Below, in pieces: positions 10,942 through 20,910 of a DNA stretch of 64,000 bases. The position numbers were made by a program, and so were the translations under genes. A model generated the notes under the pieces. It ran no database searches and was not told the origin of the DNA. It worked only from the letters and a program-made list of their open reading frames with translations. The stretch is from Pandoraea vervacti (GTDB taxonomy: Bacteria; Pseudomonadota; Gammaproteobacteria; Burkholderiales; Burkholderiaceae): the NCBI RefSeq assembly GCF_000934605.2, contig NZ_CP010897.2, positions 1-64,000 on the forward strand, given 5' to 3'. Each line of letters begins with the position of its first letter. Within the stretch, counting starts at the first letter, position 1.

Positions 10942-11529
10942 GTGAACTGGATACTCAAGAGCCTGGTCGATGTCCAAGCTGGCCACCCGTTTCGAGGCAG
11001 CGTGCCGCTTGTGGAGGCTGGGAATGCCTATGCGCTGCAAATGCGGGATCTCAGTCCCAGTGGGGATGTCACGTGGAAGGGTTTGATACGTACCGCGGTC
11101 GATACCGGCAAGCCGGTGCAATGGCTGAAGCCGGGCGACGTGGTCTTCGTTGCCCGTGGTGCGCGCAATTACGCCGTCTGCTTGCGAGATGTGCCTGGGC
11201 CCACGGTGTGTTCGCCGAACTTCTTCCTGCTGCGCGTCAAGTCGCCCACTCTGCTGCCTGAGTTTCTGGCTTGGCAGATCAACCGCGCGCCCGCTCAGCG
11301 CTACCTGGCCAGCAACGCCGAAGGCTCGGACCAGTTGAGCATCCGCCGACCGGTACTGGAGGCCATGCCCTTGGCTGTGCCCCCGCTACACCAGCAACAG
11401 ATCATCGTGTCACTGACCGAGGCGGTCGTGCGTGAGGAGCGCCAACTGCACGCCTTGATTCGCAACCGCCAGCAGCAGCTCGACGCACTGGCGCTTGCGC
11501 TGTTCTCTCACGAATCCCCTATGAATTGA
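10942..11529 (+). CDS. HsdS-like single specificity-domain protein
   Basis: The 195-residue protein resembles half a type I restriction specificity subunit: one target-recognition domain (VDVQAGHPFRGSVPL to about residue 150, ending with the AVPPLHQQQIIV motif) followed by a helical spacer (LIRNRQQQLDALALALF). Full HsdS has two such units, and one is present downstream at 14077. The start is a GTG without a clear Shine-Dalgarno site, directly after the palindrome at 10920-10938, so translation may be weak or the true start uncertain. It stands five bases before hsdM. It could be an alternative half-subunit that changes the recognised sequence, or a relic. Confidence 0.7.
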   Translation: MNWILKSLVDVQAGHPFRGSVPLVEAGNAYALQMRDLSPSGDVTWKGLIRTAVDTGKPVQWLKPGDVVFVARGARNYAVCLRDVPGPTVCSPNFFLLRVKSPTLLPEFLAWQINRAPAQRYLASNAEGSDQLSIRRPVLEAMPLAVPPLHQQQIIVSLTEAVVREERQLHALIRNRQQQLDALALALFSHESPMN

Positions 11530-11533
11530 CGCT

Positions 11534-13045
11534 ATGACTGCCACGCCCAACCAGCAAGACTCGATCAATGCCGCCGTCTGGAACGCCTGTGACACCTTCC
11601 GCGGCACGGTCGACCCGAGCATCTACAAGGACTACGTCCTGACCATGCTCTTCCTGAAGTACATCTCGGATGTCTGGCAGGACCACTACGATCGCTACAA
11701 GGCCGAGCATGGTGACCACCCCGAGCTGATTGAGGAGTTGCTCAAGAACGAGCGCTTCGTGCTGCCCCGCAGCGCCAACTTCAACACGCTGCATGAGGCG
11801 CGCCACCAGCCAGGCAACGGCGAGCGCATCGACAAAGCGCTGCATGCCATCGAAGAGGCCAATCTGTCCAAGCTGCGCGATGTGTTCCAGGACATCAGCT
11901 TTAACTCCACCAAGCTGGGTGACGAGGCGCAGAAGAACGACATCCTGCGTCACCTGCTGGAAGACTTCGCTAAGCCCGAGCTGAACCTGCGCGAAAGTCG
12001 CGTCGGCACGTTGGACGTGATCGGCAACGCTTACGAGTTCCTGATCAAGAACTTTGCCTCGACCAGTGGCAAGAAAGCTGGCGAATTCTACACGCCGCCC
12101 GAGGTGTCGCAGCTGATGGCCCGTCTCATGGACCCGCAGGAAGGCGATGAAATCTGCGATCCCTCCTGCGGTTCTGGCTCGCTGCTGATGAAGTGTGGCC
12201 AGCTGATCCGCGCTAGGGCGGGCAGCCGTAAGTACGCGCTCTACGGGCAGGAGGCGATTGGCAGCACCTGGGCGCTGGCCAAGATGAACATGTTTCTCCA
12301 TGCGGAGGACAACCACCGCATCGAATGGGGCGACACCCTGCGCAACCCCAAGCTGCTGGACGGCAAGGGGCTGCTCAAACACTTTGACATCGTAGTGGCC
12401 AACCCACCGTTTTCTCTGGAGAAGTGGGGCCACGAGACGGCAGCCGACGACCCCTACAAGCGCTTCCGCCGTGGCGTGCCGCCGCGCACCAAGGCGGACT
12501 ACGCCTTCATCCTGCACATGGTCGAAACCATGAAACCCGGCACTGGCCGCATGGCCGTGGTGGTGCCTCACGGCGTGCTGTTCCGCGGCGCAGCGGAGGG
12601 CAAAATCCGCCAGAAACTGATCGAAGAGAACCTGCTCGACGTGGTCATCGGCTTGCCCGAAAAGCTCTTCTACGGCACGGGTATCCCGGCAGCGATTCTG
12701 GTGCTGCGCAAGAAGAAGATCGACGAAAACGTGCTCTTCATCGACGCCAGCCGGGACTATCAGGACGGCAAGAACCAGAACGTTCTGCGGGCGCAGGACC
12801 TGGACCGCATTGAGCAGACGGTGCGTGCCCGCCAGAGTGTAGACAAGTACGCCTACGTAGCCAGCCCTGCCGAGATCGCCGAAAACGACTTCAACCTCAA
12901 TATCCCGCGCTACGTGGACACCTTCGAGGAGGCCGAGGCCATCGACCTGAAGGCGGTGCGCGAAGAGCGGCTCAAGCTCAAGGCCGAATTGGCGGTGTTG
13001 GAGGAGAAGATGACCGGTTACCTGAAGGAGTTGGGCTATGAGTGA
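11534..13045 (+). CDS. hsdM: Type I restriction-modification DNA methyltransferase HsdM
   Basis: HsdM transfers methyl groups to N6-adenine as part of an M2S methylase or R2M2S complex. The 503-residue protein has the N-terminal HsdM bundle (about residues 10-140) and an N6-Mtase domain with EFYTPPEVSQLMARLM, motif I CDPSCGSGSLLMKC (SAM binding) and catalytic motif IV NPPFS. The C-terminal coiled region (VREERLKLKAELAVLEEKM) would contact HsdS. It overlaps the next gene by eight bases. No disruption is visible, so methylation could persist even though HsdR is broken. Confidence 0.95.
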   Translation: MTATPNQQDSINAAVWNACDTFRGTVDPSIYKDYVLTMLFLKYISDVWQDHYDRYKAEHGDHPELIEELLKNERFVLPRSANFNTLHEARHQPGNGERIDKALHAIEEANLSKLRDVFQDISFNSTKLGDEAQKNDILRHLLEDFAKPELNLRESRVGTLDVIGNAYEFLIKNFASTSGKKAGEFYTPPEVSQLMARLMDPQEGDEICDPSCGSGSLLMKCGQLIRARAGSRKYALYGQEAIGSTWALAKMNMFLHAEDNHRIEWGDTLRNPKLLDGKGLLKHFDIVVANPPFSLEKWGHETAADDPYKRFRRGVPPRTKADYAFILHMVETMKPGTGRMAVVVPHGVLFRGAAEGKIRQKLIEENLLDVVIGLPEKLFYGTGIPAAILVLRKKKIDENVLFIDASRDYQDGKNQNVLRAQDLDRIEQTVRARQSVDKYAYVASPAEIAENDFNLNIPRYVDTFEEAEAIDLKAVREERLKLKAELAVLEEKMTGYLKELGYE

Positions 13046-14087
13046 GCCGACGTCGCGTGCCGAGCTGGTGCTCTATGCCACCGAGGATGGTTCCGCTCAG
13101 TTCTTTTTGCGGGCTGAGGATGGCAGCGTTTGGCTCAGCCAGAGCGAACTGGCCGAGCTGTTCCAGACCTCCGTCCCTAACATCAATATTCACATCAAAA
13201 ACGTCCTGGAGGAAGGGGAATTGAGCGAAGTTCGAACTGTTAAAGATGACTTAATAGTTCGGACCGAAGGCGCCCGACAGGTCCGCCGCACGGTCAAGCT
13301 CTACAACTTGGACATGATCTTGGCCGTCGGCTACCGGGTGAAATCGCCTCGCGGCACCCAGTTCCGGCAGTGGGCTACCACGCACTTGAGGGAATATTTG
13401 GTCAAAGGCTTCGTCATGGACGACGAACGCCTCAAGGGCGAGGAGCGCTGGGACTACTTCGACGAGCTGCTGCAGCGCATCCGGGACATACGGTCCTCGG
13501 AGAAGCGCTTTTACCAAAAAGTGCGTGACCTGTTCGCTCTCTCGGTGGACTACGCCGACGACGGGCAGGCTACCGGCCTCTTCTTCGCCGAGGTACAGAA
13601 CAAGATGTTCTTTGCCGTAACCAACCACACCGCTGCCGAGCTGATTGTGCAGCGGGCCGACCCCACGCAGCCCAACATGGCGCTCACCTCGTGGAAGGGT
13701 GGCCGCGTGCGCAAAGCTGACGTGACCGTGGCCAAAAACTACCTGAACGCCGACGAGCTAGATCAGCTCAACCGTATCGTCAGCATGTTCCTGGACTTTG
13801 CCGAGCTACGTGCCATGCAGCGAAAGGGCCTGCGCATGGCCGACTGGCGGGCCTATGTGGATAGCTTCATGGCCTTCAACGAACAGGCCGTGTTGCAAGG
13901 CCCGGGCCGCATGAGCCACCAGGCCATGAGCAACATCGTGCACGAGCGTTACGAGCAGTTCGATGCGGCGCGGCGCAAGGCCGAGGCGCTGGAAGCGGAT
14001 CGCGCGGAGCTGCAGGAGCTGGAGCAGGTGGAGAAGCAGCTCAGTAGCCGGCGCAAGAGCGGCAAGGGGAGGAAGGATGTTGCCTGA
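13038..14087 (+). CDS. RhuM-family protein in the R-M operon
   Basis: The 349-residue protein belongs to the virulence RhuM family, often found inside type I R-M operons; its molecular role is not established. Visible features are an N-terminal winged-helix-like region (VWLSQSELAELFQTSVPNINIHIKNVLEEGEL), the conserved centre YNLDMILAVGYRVKSPRGTQFRQWAT, and a C-terminal charged coiled coil (RRKAEALEADRAELQELEQVEKQL). The start overlaps hsdM by eight bases and the end overlaps hsdS by eleven, so translation is coupled across all three. The tight packing argues that it acts with the R-M complex, perhaps as a regulator. Confidence 0.85.
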   Translation: MSEPTSRAELVLYATEDGSAQFFLRAEDGSVWLSQSELAELFQTSVPNINIHIKNVLEEGELSEVRTVKDDLIVRTEGARQVRRTVKLYNLDMILAVGYRVKSPRGTQFRQWATTHLREYLVKGFVMDDERLKGEERWDYFDELLQRIRDIRSSEKRFYQKVRDLFALSVDYADDGQATGLFFAEVQNKMFFAVTNHTAAELIVQRADPTQPNMALTSWKGGRVRKADVTVAKNYLNADELDQLNRIVSMFLDFAELRAMQRKGLRMADWRAYVDSFMAFNEQAVLQGPGRMSHQAMSNIVHERYEQFDAARRKAEALEADRAELQELEQVEKQLSSRRKSGKGRKDVA

Positions 14088-15294
14088 AGGCTGGAAGTGC
14101 CAAACGGTCGCAGATATATGCCGCATGCAGAACGGAAATGGGTTTGGTCCGGAAGACTGGGGCACAGAGGGGTACCCCATCATCCGCATTCAGAACTTGA
14201 ATGGAGGCAATAGCTTTGATTACTACTCGGGGCCGGTGGAGTCACGCTGGCTCGTCGAACCGGGCCAACTGCTGTTCGCTTGGGCGGGGACAAAAGGGGT
14301 CTCATTCGGCCCAACCCGCTGGAAAGGTCGAACCGGTGTCCTCAACCAGCACATCTTTAAGGTCAAGCCTCAAGATGGCATTGACGAAGGATGGTTGTAC
14401 TGGACACTTCGTCATGTAACCGATCGAATTGAAGCCCATGCGCATGGGTTCAAAGCGACGCTCGTGCATGTCAAGAAATCAGACATCGACAGCCAAGAAG
14501 TTTTCGTGCCTGATCTGCCGACTCAGCGTTGGATTGCCAGGACTCTTCAGATGTGGGACGACGCCTTAGCCACTACTGAAAAGCTCCTCGCCAATAGCCG
14601 GAGACAGAGGCATGACTTGATGCAAGGTCTGCTGAGCGGCCATCGCGGATTCGGGGCGAAGTCGTCTCGTTGGACGCAACCTGACTTCGACAAGTTGTTC
14701 GAGCGCATCACGCGCAAGAACACCGTGGGCAATCAGAACGTGCTGACGATCTCGGGCCAGCATGGCCTTATCGGTCAGCGCGACTTCTTCAACAAGAGCG
14801 TAGCCAGCGAGAACCTTCAGGGCTACACCCTGTTGGAGCTGGGCGACTTTGCTTACAACAAGAGCTATTCCGCGGGTTATCCGGTCGGCGCCATCAAACC
14901 CTTGTTGGCTTATGAATCCGGCGTGGTGTCCAGCCTGTACATCTGCTTCCGGATAAGGCCAGACGTCGAGGCAGATGCCGACTTTTTCCGGCATTACTTC
15001 GAGGCCGGGATGCTCAACGACGCGATCACTGGCATCGCCCAGGAGGGTGCCCGCAACCACGGTCTGCTCAATGTCAGCGTGAAGGACTTCTTCAAGCTGA
15101 AGCTTCGCGTGCCAGCGATTGAGACCCAGCGGCGAATTGCAGAGGTGCTGAACACAGCCGAGTCCGAAGAGCGCTGCATCGCACAGCAACTGGAGAACCT
15201 CAAACGGGAAAAGCGCGCCCTCTTGGCCGACTTGCTCACCGGCAAGCGCCGTGTCCGGTTGCCCGAGGCCACAGCGGAACCGGAGGCCGCATGA
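14077..15294 (+). CDS. hsdS: Type I restriction specificity subunit HsdS
   Basis: HsdS reads the bipartite DNA target and docks HsdM and HsdR. I start at ATG 14077 (MLPEGWKCQTVADI) behind GGGGAGGA; an upstream ATG in frame lies inside rhuM and lacks HsdS similarity. The 405-residue protein has two target-recognition domains (about 5-155 and 205-360), each closing with a conserved segment (PDLPTQRWIARTLQMWDDAL and PAIETQRRIAEVLNTAESEE) that begins a helical spacer. The stop overlaps the hsdR start (ATGA at 15291-15294). It appears intact. Confidence 0.92.
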   Translation: MLPEGWKCQTVADICRMQNGNGFGPEDWGTEGYPIIRIQNLNGGNSFDYYSGPVESRWLVEPGQLLFAWAGTKGVSFGPTRWKGRTGVLNQHIFKVKPQDGIDEGWLYWTLRHVTDRIEAHAHGFKATLVHVKKSDIDSQEVFVPDLPTQRWIARTLQMWDDALATTEKLLANSRRQRHDLMQGLLSGHRGFGAKSSRWTQPDFDKLFERITRKNTVGNQNVLTISGQHGLIGQRDFFNKSVASENLQGYTLLELGDFAYNKSYSAGYPVGAIKPLLAYESGVVSSLYICFRIRPDVEADADFFRHYFEAGMLNDAITGIAQEGARNHGLLNVSVKDFFKLKLRVPAIETQRRIAEVLNTAESEERCIAQQLENLKREKRALLADLLTGKRRVRLPEATAEPEAA

Positions 15295-17494
15295 GTGCTG
15301 TCCCCCAAACCCGCGAGCAATACAGCGCTCACCTCCCCGCGCTGCACTTGCTCATCAACCTGGGCTGGCATTTCCTGCCCACGGACGAGGCCCTGACCCA
15401 GCGCGGCAGCACGCGTGAGGTCATTTTGAAAGCTCGGCTGATCGAGGTGCTGCAGACCCGTCGCTTTGACTACAAGGGCGAGCAGTACCCGTTGTCGCCC
15501 AGCGGCATCGACCAGATCGTGCGGCAGGTGCAGGCGCTGAACCTGGCCGAGGGCCTGATGGCTGCCAACGAGCGCCTCTACCAGATGCTCACGCTGGGCA
15601 TGACCGTTACCGAGTTCATGCCGGACGGCAAGAAACACCAGCCCACTATTGCGCTGGTGGACTGGCACGATGCGGGCGCCAACCGCTGGGACGTGACCGA
15701 GGAACTGGAAGTGCTCTCCACCCACGGCACGCACCACCGGGTGCCCGATGTGGTGGCCTATGTGAACGGTCTGCCACTGGCGGTGATCGAAGCCAAGCGG
15801 CCCGATGGTACCCACGTCGGCCAGGCCATGGTGGATGAGGGCATCAGCCAACAGCTGCGCAACCAGCGCCACGACGAGATTCCCCACCTGTTTGCGTATG
15901 CCCAACTGCTGCTGGCGGTGAGCCACACCGAAGGGCGCTACGGAACCATCGGCACACCGATGAAGTTCTGGGCACGCTGGCGTGAAGAGCAGTTCACTGA
16001 CGCGCAGCTGGGAGCGTGGAAAAACCAGCCTCTCAATGCCGATGTGCAAACCGCGCTACTGGCCGGCAAGCCGCCCAAGCTGCAGGCTTACTTCCGCCAG
16101 TTGTGGGCGCAGCCGCAGCTACCCACCGACCAGGATCGCCTGCTGGCCGCGTTGCTCGAGCCCGAGCGCCTGCTGGAGTTCCTGCGCCTGTTCGTGCTGT
16201 TTGATCGCAAGGCCGGCAAGGTGGTAGCACGCTACCAGCAGTTCTTCGGCATCCGGGTTCTGCTGGAGCGCATCAACCTGCGCAGGCCCGATGGTGGGCG
16301 CGAAGGTGGCGTAGTCTGGCACACCACGGGCTCGGGCAAGAGCCTCACCATGGTCTTTTTGACCAAGGCGCTGGTGCTTCACGGGAACACGCAGGCCTGC
16401 CGCGTGGTGGTAGTGACCGACCGGCTGGACTTGGAAGACCAGCTATCGCGCAACTTCATGAACAGTGGCGCCTTCGGCTCGGCCGTGGCCACCAAGAAGG
16501 ATGGCGAGAAGGCAAAGGTCGGCTCTGGACGCGACCTGGCACGCCGCATTGGCCAAGGCACCGAGCGGATTATGTTCACGCTGATCCACAAGTTCGCCAC
16601 TGCGTCGAAACTGCCCGAGTGCTACAACTCCTCGGCCGACATGATCGTGCTGGTGGACGAAGGCCACCGCAGCCACGGCGGCGAAACGCACGAGCGGATG
16701 CGCAAGGCCTTGCCGCGTGCCGCCTACGTGGCTTTCACCGGCACGCCACTGCTGAAGAAGGACAAGACGGCCAACAAGTTCGGTCCCATCGTGCATGCCT
16801 ACACCATGCAGCGCGCCGTGGAAGACGGCACCGTGGCGCCGCTGTTGTACGAAGAACGCGTCCCCGAGCTGACGATCAACGAGGAGGCGGTCAATCGCTG
16901 GTTCGACCGCATCACGGCAGGGCTCAGTCCTGAGCAGGCAGCCGACCTTAAGCGCAAATTCGCTAACAAGCACGCGGTGTATGGCGCCGCGAATCGCATC
17001 GAGCTGATCGCCTGGGACATTGCCCAACACTTCAGCGAGAACGTCAAGAAGCTGGACCTGGGTCTCAAAGGCCAGGTGGCGATGGCCAGCAAGCTGGAAG
17101 CCATCCGCTACAAGCAGTACCTGGACGACACCGGCCTGGTGAGCAGCGCCATCATCATCTCGCCCCCCGACAGCCGTGAAGGCAACACCGAGGTGGACGA
17201 GAGCAAGCTGCCCGAGGTGCAGAGGTGGTGGAACACCCAATGTGGGCAAGAACGCCGAAACCTATGAGGAGCAGGTGCTGCAGGACTTCGGCAGCGACGG
17301 CGACCCAGACCTCCTCATCGTGGTTGACCGGCTGTTGACGGGCTTTGACGAGCCGCGCAACACGGTGCTCTACATCGACAAGCCCCTGAAGGAACACAAC
17401 CTGATCCAGGCCGTAGCCCGTGTGAACCGTTTGCACGAGGCCAAGCGCTACGGCGTTCTAGTGGATTACCGCGGCGTCCTCAAGGAGCTGGACA
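15291..17494 (+). pseudogene. hsdR: HsdR restriction subunit, N-terminal part, frameshifted
   Basis: HsdR is the ATP-dependent translocase and nuclease of type I systems. This first part carries the PD-(D/E)xK nuclease segment VVAYVNGLPLAVIEAKRP, helicase Walker A TTGSGKSLTM, the DEAD-like motif VDEGHRSHGG and the motif FTGTPLLKK. The frame breaks at ACCC (17235-17238): one extra base moves the reading frame, giving a stop at 17265-17267, while the +1 frame continues with VGKNAETYEEQVLQDFGSDG and LLTGFDEPRNTVLYIDKPLKEHN. An IS66 then interrupts the gene at 17495. Together with the parts at 20075 and 22932 the restored gene is 3282 bases (1093 residues), a normal HsdR length. Confidence 0.9.
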
Positions 17495-17549
17495 GTAAGC
17501 GCTCGATGTGTACCGTAGATCGGGTTGTTGACGCGGCGGTAAATGGCGG

Positions 17550-19136
17550 TTAGCGAATGGGTTCGATCTTGGCGATGTCAGGCAGTTGCTGCGCCACGTT
17601 CCATGGCAGCAACTCGTCGATCCGATTGACCGGGTGATCGGCGATGCGCTCGAGCACGTAGGCGAGGTAGGCTTCGGGGTTGATGCCGTTCAAGCGTGCC
17701 GTGCCGATCAGGCTGTACATCGCCGCAGCACGCTCACCGCCCGAGTCGGCGCCGGCAAACAGATAATTGCGGCGGCCAATCGCCACGCCGCGCAGCGCAC
17801 GCTCGGCAATCAGGTTATCGATCTCCGCCTGCCCGTCCTCGCAGTAATAGGCGAGCGCGGGCCAGCGGTTCAGGGAGTACTGAATCGCGCGGGTGGTGTC
17901 GGACTTCGCAGAGAGTGTTGGCAGCACTGATTCGTACCACTGCCGTAACGCTTCGAGCCGAGGTACAGCCTGTGCCTGTCGCACTTGCCGTCGCTCGTCC
18001 GGTGGTTTGCCCCGGATTTCGGCTTCTATGCGATATAGCTCGCCGATGCGGTGCAGAGCTTCTTCTGTAATGGCGTTGGGGCGTACCGCATGCAGGTCGT
18101 AGATCTTGCGTCGCGCGTGCGCCATGCACGCCGCTTCGCGGATGCTGTCGTTTTCATAAAGTGGCGCGTAACCGGCAAACGCATCGGCTTGCAGCACCCC
18201 GTTAAAGCTTGCCAGATGTCGCTGTGGGTGCTCGCCCCGTCGATCAGGCGTGTAAGCAAACCAAACGGCAGGTGCCTCATGGGAGCCGCACGGCCGGTCA
18301 TCACGCACGTACACCCAGAGCCGTCCAGTCTTGGTGCTACCTCGCCCGGGCTCTAACACCGGCAATGGTGTGTCATCGCCGTGGACCTTGGTGCCGCCCA
18401 GCGCGTAGGCACGCACAGCATCCACCAGCGGATTTAACAACCAGCTCACGCGCCCCAGCCAATGCCCCATCTGCCCGGCCTCGAGTTCCACACCGTCACG
18501 GGCATAGATCGCCTGCTGGCGGTACAGCGGTTGGTGATCGAGGAATTTGCTGGTAATGATGTGCGCGAGCAGATGGGGGCCAGCCACGCCACGCTCAATC
18601 GGGCGACTCGGTGCCGGCTGCTGCACAATCGTGTCGCAGCACGCACAAGCGAGCTTGGGGCGGCGGTGGCGAATCACACGGAAGTGCGCTCGCACGTATT
18701 CGAGCTGCTCCGAGACGTCTTCTCCCAGCGGCTTGAGTTTGCCGCCACAGGCCGGGCAATCTTCGGCCTCGGGTAGGTAGACGCGCTCTTCACGCGCAAG
18801 GTGTTCTGGCAGCGCCTGGCGCTCGGATCGGACTTTTACTTGGGACTTAATCGGCGTGGCAGCCTCGGTGGCACCTTCGGCGGCTTGCAAGTCCTCCAGA
18901 CGCAGCTCGAGTTGTTCGATCTGGCGTGCGAGCTTCTCGGATTTTCGTCCAAACTGCATGCGCTTGAGCTTGTCGATGAGCAGCTTCAAATGCGCAATCT
19001 CTTGCTCGCGCGATGTGAGGCGCGTTTGCAGCGCGGCGAGCTGTATTTCGCGCTCGTGCAAAACCTGCTGGCTAGCCAACACCAACGCCTTGAGGGCATC
19101 GATGTCGTCAGGCAGATTGGCGCGGGAGAAGCTCAT
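17550..19136 (-). CDS. tnpC: IS66-family transposase TnpC
   Basis: TnpC is the DDE transposase of IS66 elements. The 528-residue protein has an N-terminal leucine-zipper-like helix (LQTRLTSREQEIAHLKLLIDK), a zinc-binding segment (CPACGGKLKPLGEDVSEQLE), an HTH region, the DDE core with GTKVHGDDTPLPVL, and a C-terminal segment beginning LNRWPALAYYCEDGQAEIDN with the IERALRG-type Glu (LIAERALRGVAIGRRNYLFAG). Length is normal for the family and no disruption is seen. Confidence 0.93.
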   Translation of the reverse strand: MSFSRANLPDDIDALKALVLASQQVLHEREIQLAALQTRLTSREQEIAHLKLLIDKLKRMQFGRKSEKLARQIEQLELRLEDLQAAEGATEAATPIKSQVKVRSERQALPEHLAREERVYLPEAEDCPACGGKLKPLGEDVSEQLEYVRAHFRVIRHRRPKLACACCDTIVQQPAPSRPIERGVAGPHLLAHIITSKFLDHQPLYRQQAIYARDGVELEAGQMGHWLGRVSWLLNPLVDAVRAYALGGTKVHGDDTPLPVLEPGRGSTKTGRLWVYVRDDRPCGSHEAPAVWFAYTPDRRGEHPQRHLASFNGVLQADAFAGYAPLYENDSIREAACMAHARRKIYDLHAVRPNAITEEALHRIGELYRIEAEIRGKPPDERRQVRQAQAVPRLEALRQWYESVLPTLSAKSDTTRAIQYSLNRWPALAYYCEDGQAEIDNLIAERALRGVAIGRRNYLFAGADSGGERAAAMYSLIGTARLNGINPEAYLAYVLERIADHPVNRIDELLPWNVAQQLPDIAKIEPIR

Positions 19137-19194
19137 GACGTAAGCCTATCGTCCAGTGCGCCCGCTGCCTATCGGATATCTCCCAAAAAATACG

Positions 19195-19542
19195 TTATCT
19201 CGCACTGCGTGGGCGAGCCGCGTCGATGGGCTCGCGCCAATCGAACCCTTCAAGCAAGAGTGAGAGCTGCGCAGTGGTGAGTGCCACGACACCACCATCG
19301 GCCCGTGGCCACGCGAAGCGACCTTTCTCCAGCCGCTTGGCCAGCAAGCACAATCCGCCATCGCTCCAGCACAGCGCTTTGAGCAAATCACCACGACGAC
19401 CACGAAACAGGAAGATGTGCCCCGAGAACGGATCCTTATGCAGCACCGACTCGACCTTGGCAGCTAAACCATTGAAGCCGCAGCGCATATCTGTCACGCC
19501 AGCGGCGATCCACACACGCGTGTTCGAGGGCAACCCGATCAT
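19195..19542 (-). CDS. tnpB: IS66 accessory protein TnpB
   Basis: TnpB is a small IS66 protein required for transposition but of unclear biochemical role. The 115-residue protein begins at ATG 19542 (MIGLPSNTRVWIAAGVTDMR) and carries the family core DPFSGHIFLFRGRRGDLLKALCWSDGG. The frame is open upstream, but this start overlaps the tnpA stop as ATGA, indicating translational coupling. Intact. Confidence 0.9.
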   Translation of the reverse strand: MIGLPSNTRVWIAAGVTDMRCGFNGLAAKVESVLHKDPFSGHIFLFRGRRGDLLKALCWSDGGLCLLAKRLEKGRFAWPRADGGVVALTTAQLSLLLEGFDWREPIDAARPRSAR

Positions 19543-19997
19543 GTGCGTAGCTCCGAAATCAACTCGCGCAGTAACTCCAAACTCAGCGGACCATCGAAGC
19601 GCATTGTGCCGCCACGCATCACCAACTCGATCTTCCCCTCGTGCCTCGATGAACATCGTGAGGTCGGGACTGCTTGGTCTGCCGTCGGCGTGGCGATGCC
19701 AACGAGAGCCTTCGTGATCGTCACGGGAACAAACTCGGTCACCGAAGCCGCGGAACTCTGGCGAGTAACAAGCTCAGGTGTGACATCACCGTAAGCGCCA
19801 GCCAGATAATGCCGGCGCCATTTGAATAACAAGTTGGCGTTGATGCCTGCCTTGCGCGCTGTCAAAGCAACCGACGCACCTGGCCTTAACGTTGCCTCGA
19901 CCGTCGCGCGCTTGAACTCCATTGGGAAATTCGCTCGTCGGTAAGGTACCGCTTCCACAGCCACACTCAAAACCTTGTCCACTTTTGTGCCCACCAT
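19539..19997 (-). CDS. tnpA: IS66 accessory protein TnpA
   Basis: TnpA of IS66 is a small HTH protein needed with TnpB and TnpC. The family region is clear: MEFKRATVEATLRPGASVALTARKAGINANLLFKWRRHY, a helix-turn-helix of the transposase_8 type. I use ATG 19997 (MVGTKVDKVLSVAV); starts at 20027 or at the internal MEFKRA are possible. The last bases overlap tnpB. The C-terminal 20 residues are acidic and hydrophobic (LSLELLRELISELRT). Confidence 0.85.
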   Translation of the reverse strand: MVGTKVDKVLSVAVEAVPYRRANFPMEFKRATVEATLRPGASVALTARKAGINANLLFKWRRHYLAGAYGDVTPELVTRQSSAASVTEFVPVTITKALVGIATPTADQAVPTSRCSSRHEGKIELVMRGGTMRFDGPLSLELLRELISELRT

Positions 19998-20066
19998 TTC
20001 ATTTGGTGGACGCAAAAGTACCCACATACTCTCCTCGCATCAAGACGGTACTCCTCGAGCCTTTAC

Positions 20067-20825
20067 GCTGGACACGGCGGTGCGGGCCTATCAAGACCTG
20101 GAGGCCCGCACCCAGGGCGGGTACGAACTGGCCGACATCGAGGGGCTGTACCACCAGATCAGCACCGAGTACAAGCGGCTGCCCAGCCTGCACGACGCAC
20201 TGTGGGCAATCTTTGCCGAGGTCAAGAACAAGCAAGACCTCGAGCAATACCGTCAGGTCTTAATGCCGCGCTACGCCGAAGACGAAGACGGCCAGACTTA
20301 CGACATACGCCAGAAGGTGCGAGACGACTTCTACAGCGCGTTGACGGCTTTCGGCCTGTGCCTGCAAACCGCCCTGTCGTCACGCAGCTTCTTCGAGGAC
20401 CACAGCTTCTCGGAAGTTGATGTACAGCGCTACAAGGAGGATCTGCGTTTCTTCACCAGCCTGCGCAAGATCGCCCGGCAGGATGCGCTGGAAACGGTGG
20501 ACTACAGCGTCTACGAGGAGCAAATTCGGCGCCTGGTGGACAAGCAGGTGATCGGCAGCCAGGTGCGTGAGCCAGAAGGCGTCTATTTGGTCCACCAGCT
20601 CGGCCAACCTGAAGCCCCGGAGCAGTGGAGCGAGGAAAAGACGCGCAACGAGACGGACATGATCCGAACACGGCTCAAGAAGACCATTGAGCAGGACTTG
20701 GGTGACGATCCTTACGCGCAACAGGTATTCGCCGAGCTGCTGAAGCAGGCGATTGCAGAGGCCGAGGCGATGTTCGACCACCCGCTCAAGCAATACGCGC
20801 TGTTCAAGAAGTTCGAGGAACAGGT
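20067..20825 (+). pseudogene. hsdR: HsdR restriction subunit, middle part
   Basis: After the second copy of the GCTGGACA duplication, the hsdR frame resumes with TAVRAYQDLEARTQGGYEL and runs through the helical C-terminal region (KNKQDLEQYRQVLMPRYAED, KEDLRFFTSLRKIARQDALE) to FKKFEEQV. A second IS21 element interrupts it at 20826. Joining across that IS gives FEEQVEAREVSGMPEGLGDN in frame, so both interruptions are simple insertions. This segment cannot be translated as part of HsdR in the present arrangement. Confidence 0.9.
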
Positions 20826-20910
20826 GTCAGCAACGGGATGAAAATGACCCACTAGCATCGGGATTAAAGTGACCCACCTCGGTAGGATGGCCCTTTTGTG
20901 TGGAGGGCCG

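Larger units (their letters stand above)
17495..20066 (-). mobile_element. IS66-family insertion sequence in hsdR
   Basis: The 2572 bp element has ends GTAAGCGCTCGATG and (inverted) GTAAAGGCTCGAGG, with similarity continuing through GTACCGT. It is flanked by an exact 8 bp duplication GCTGGACA at 17487-17494 and 20067-20074. It holds tnpA, tnpB and tnpC on the minus strand. The eight-base duplication and GTAA ends are diagnostic for IS66. Clean boundaries imply a recent insertion. Confidence 0.93.
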
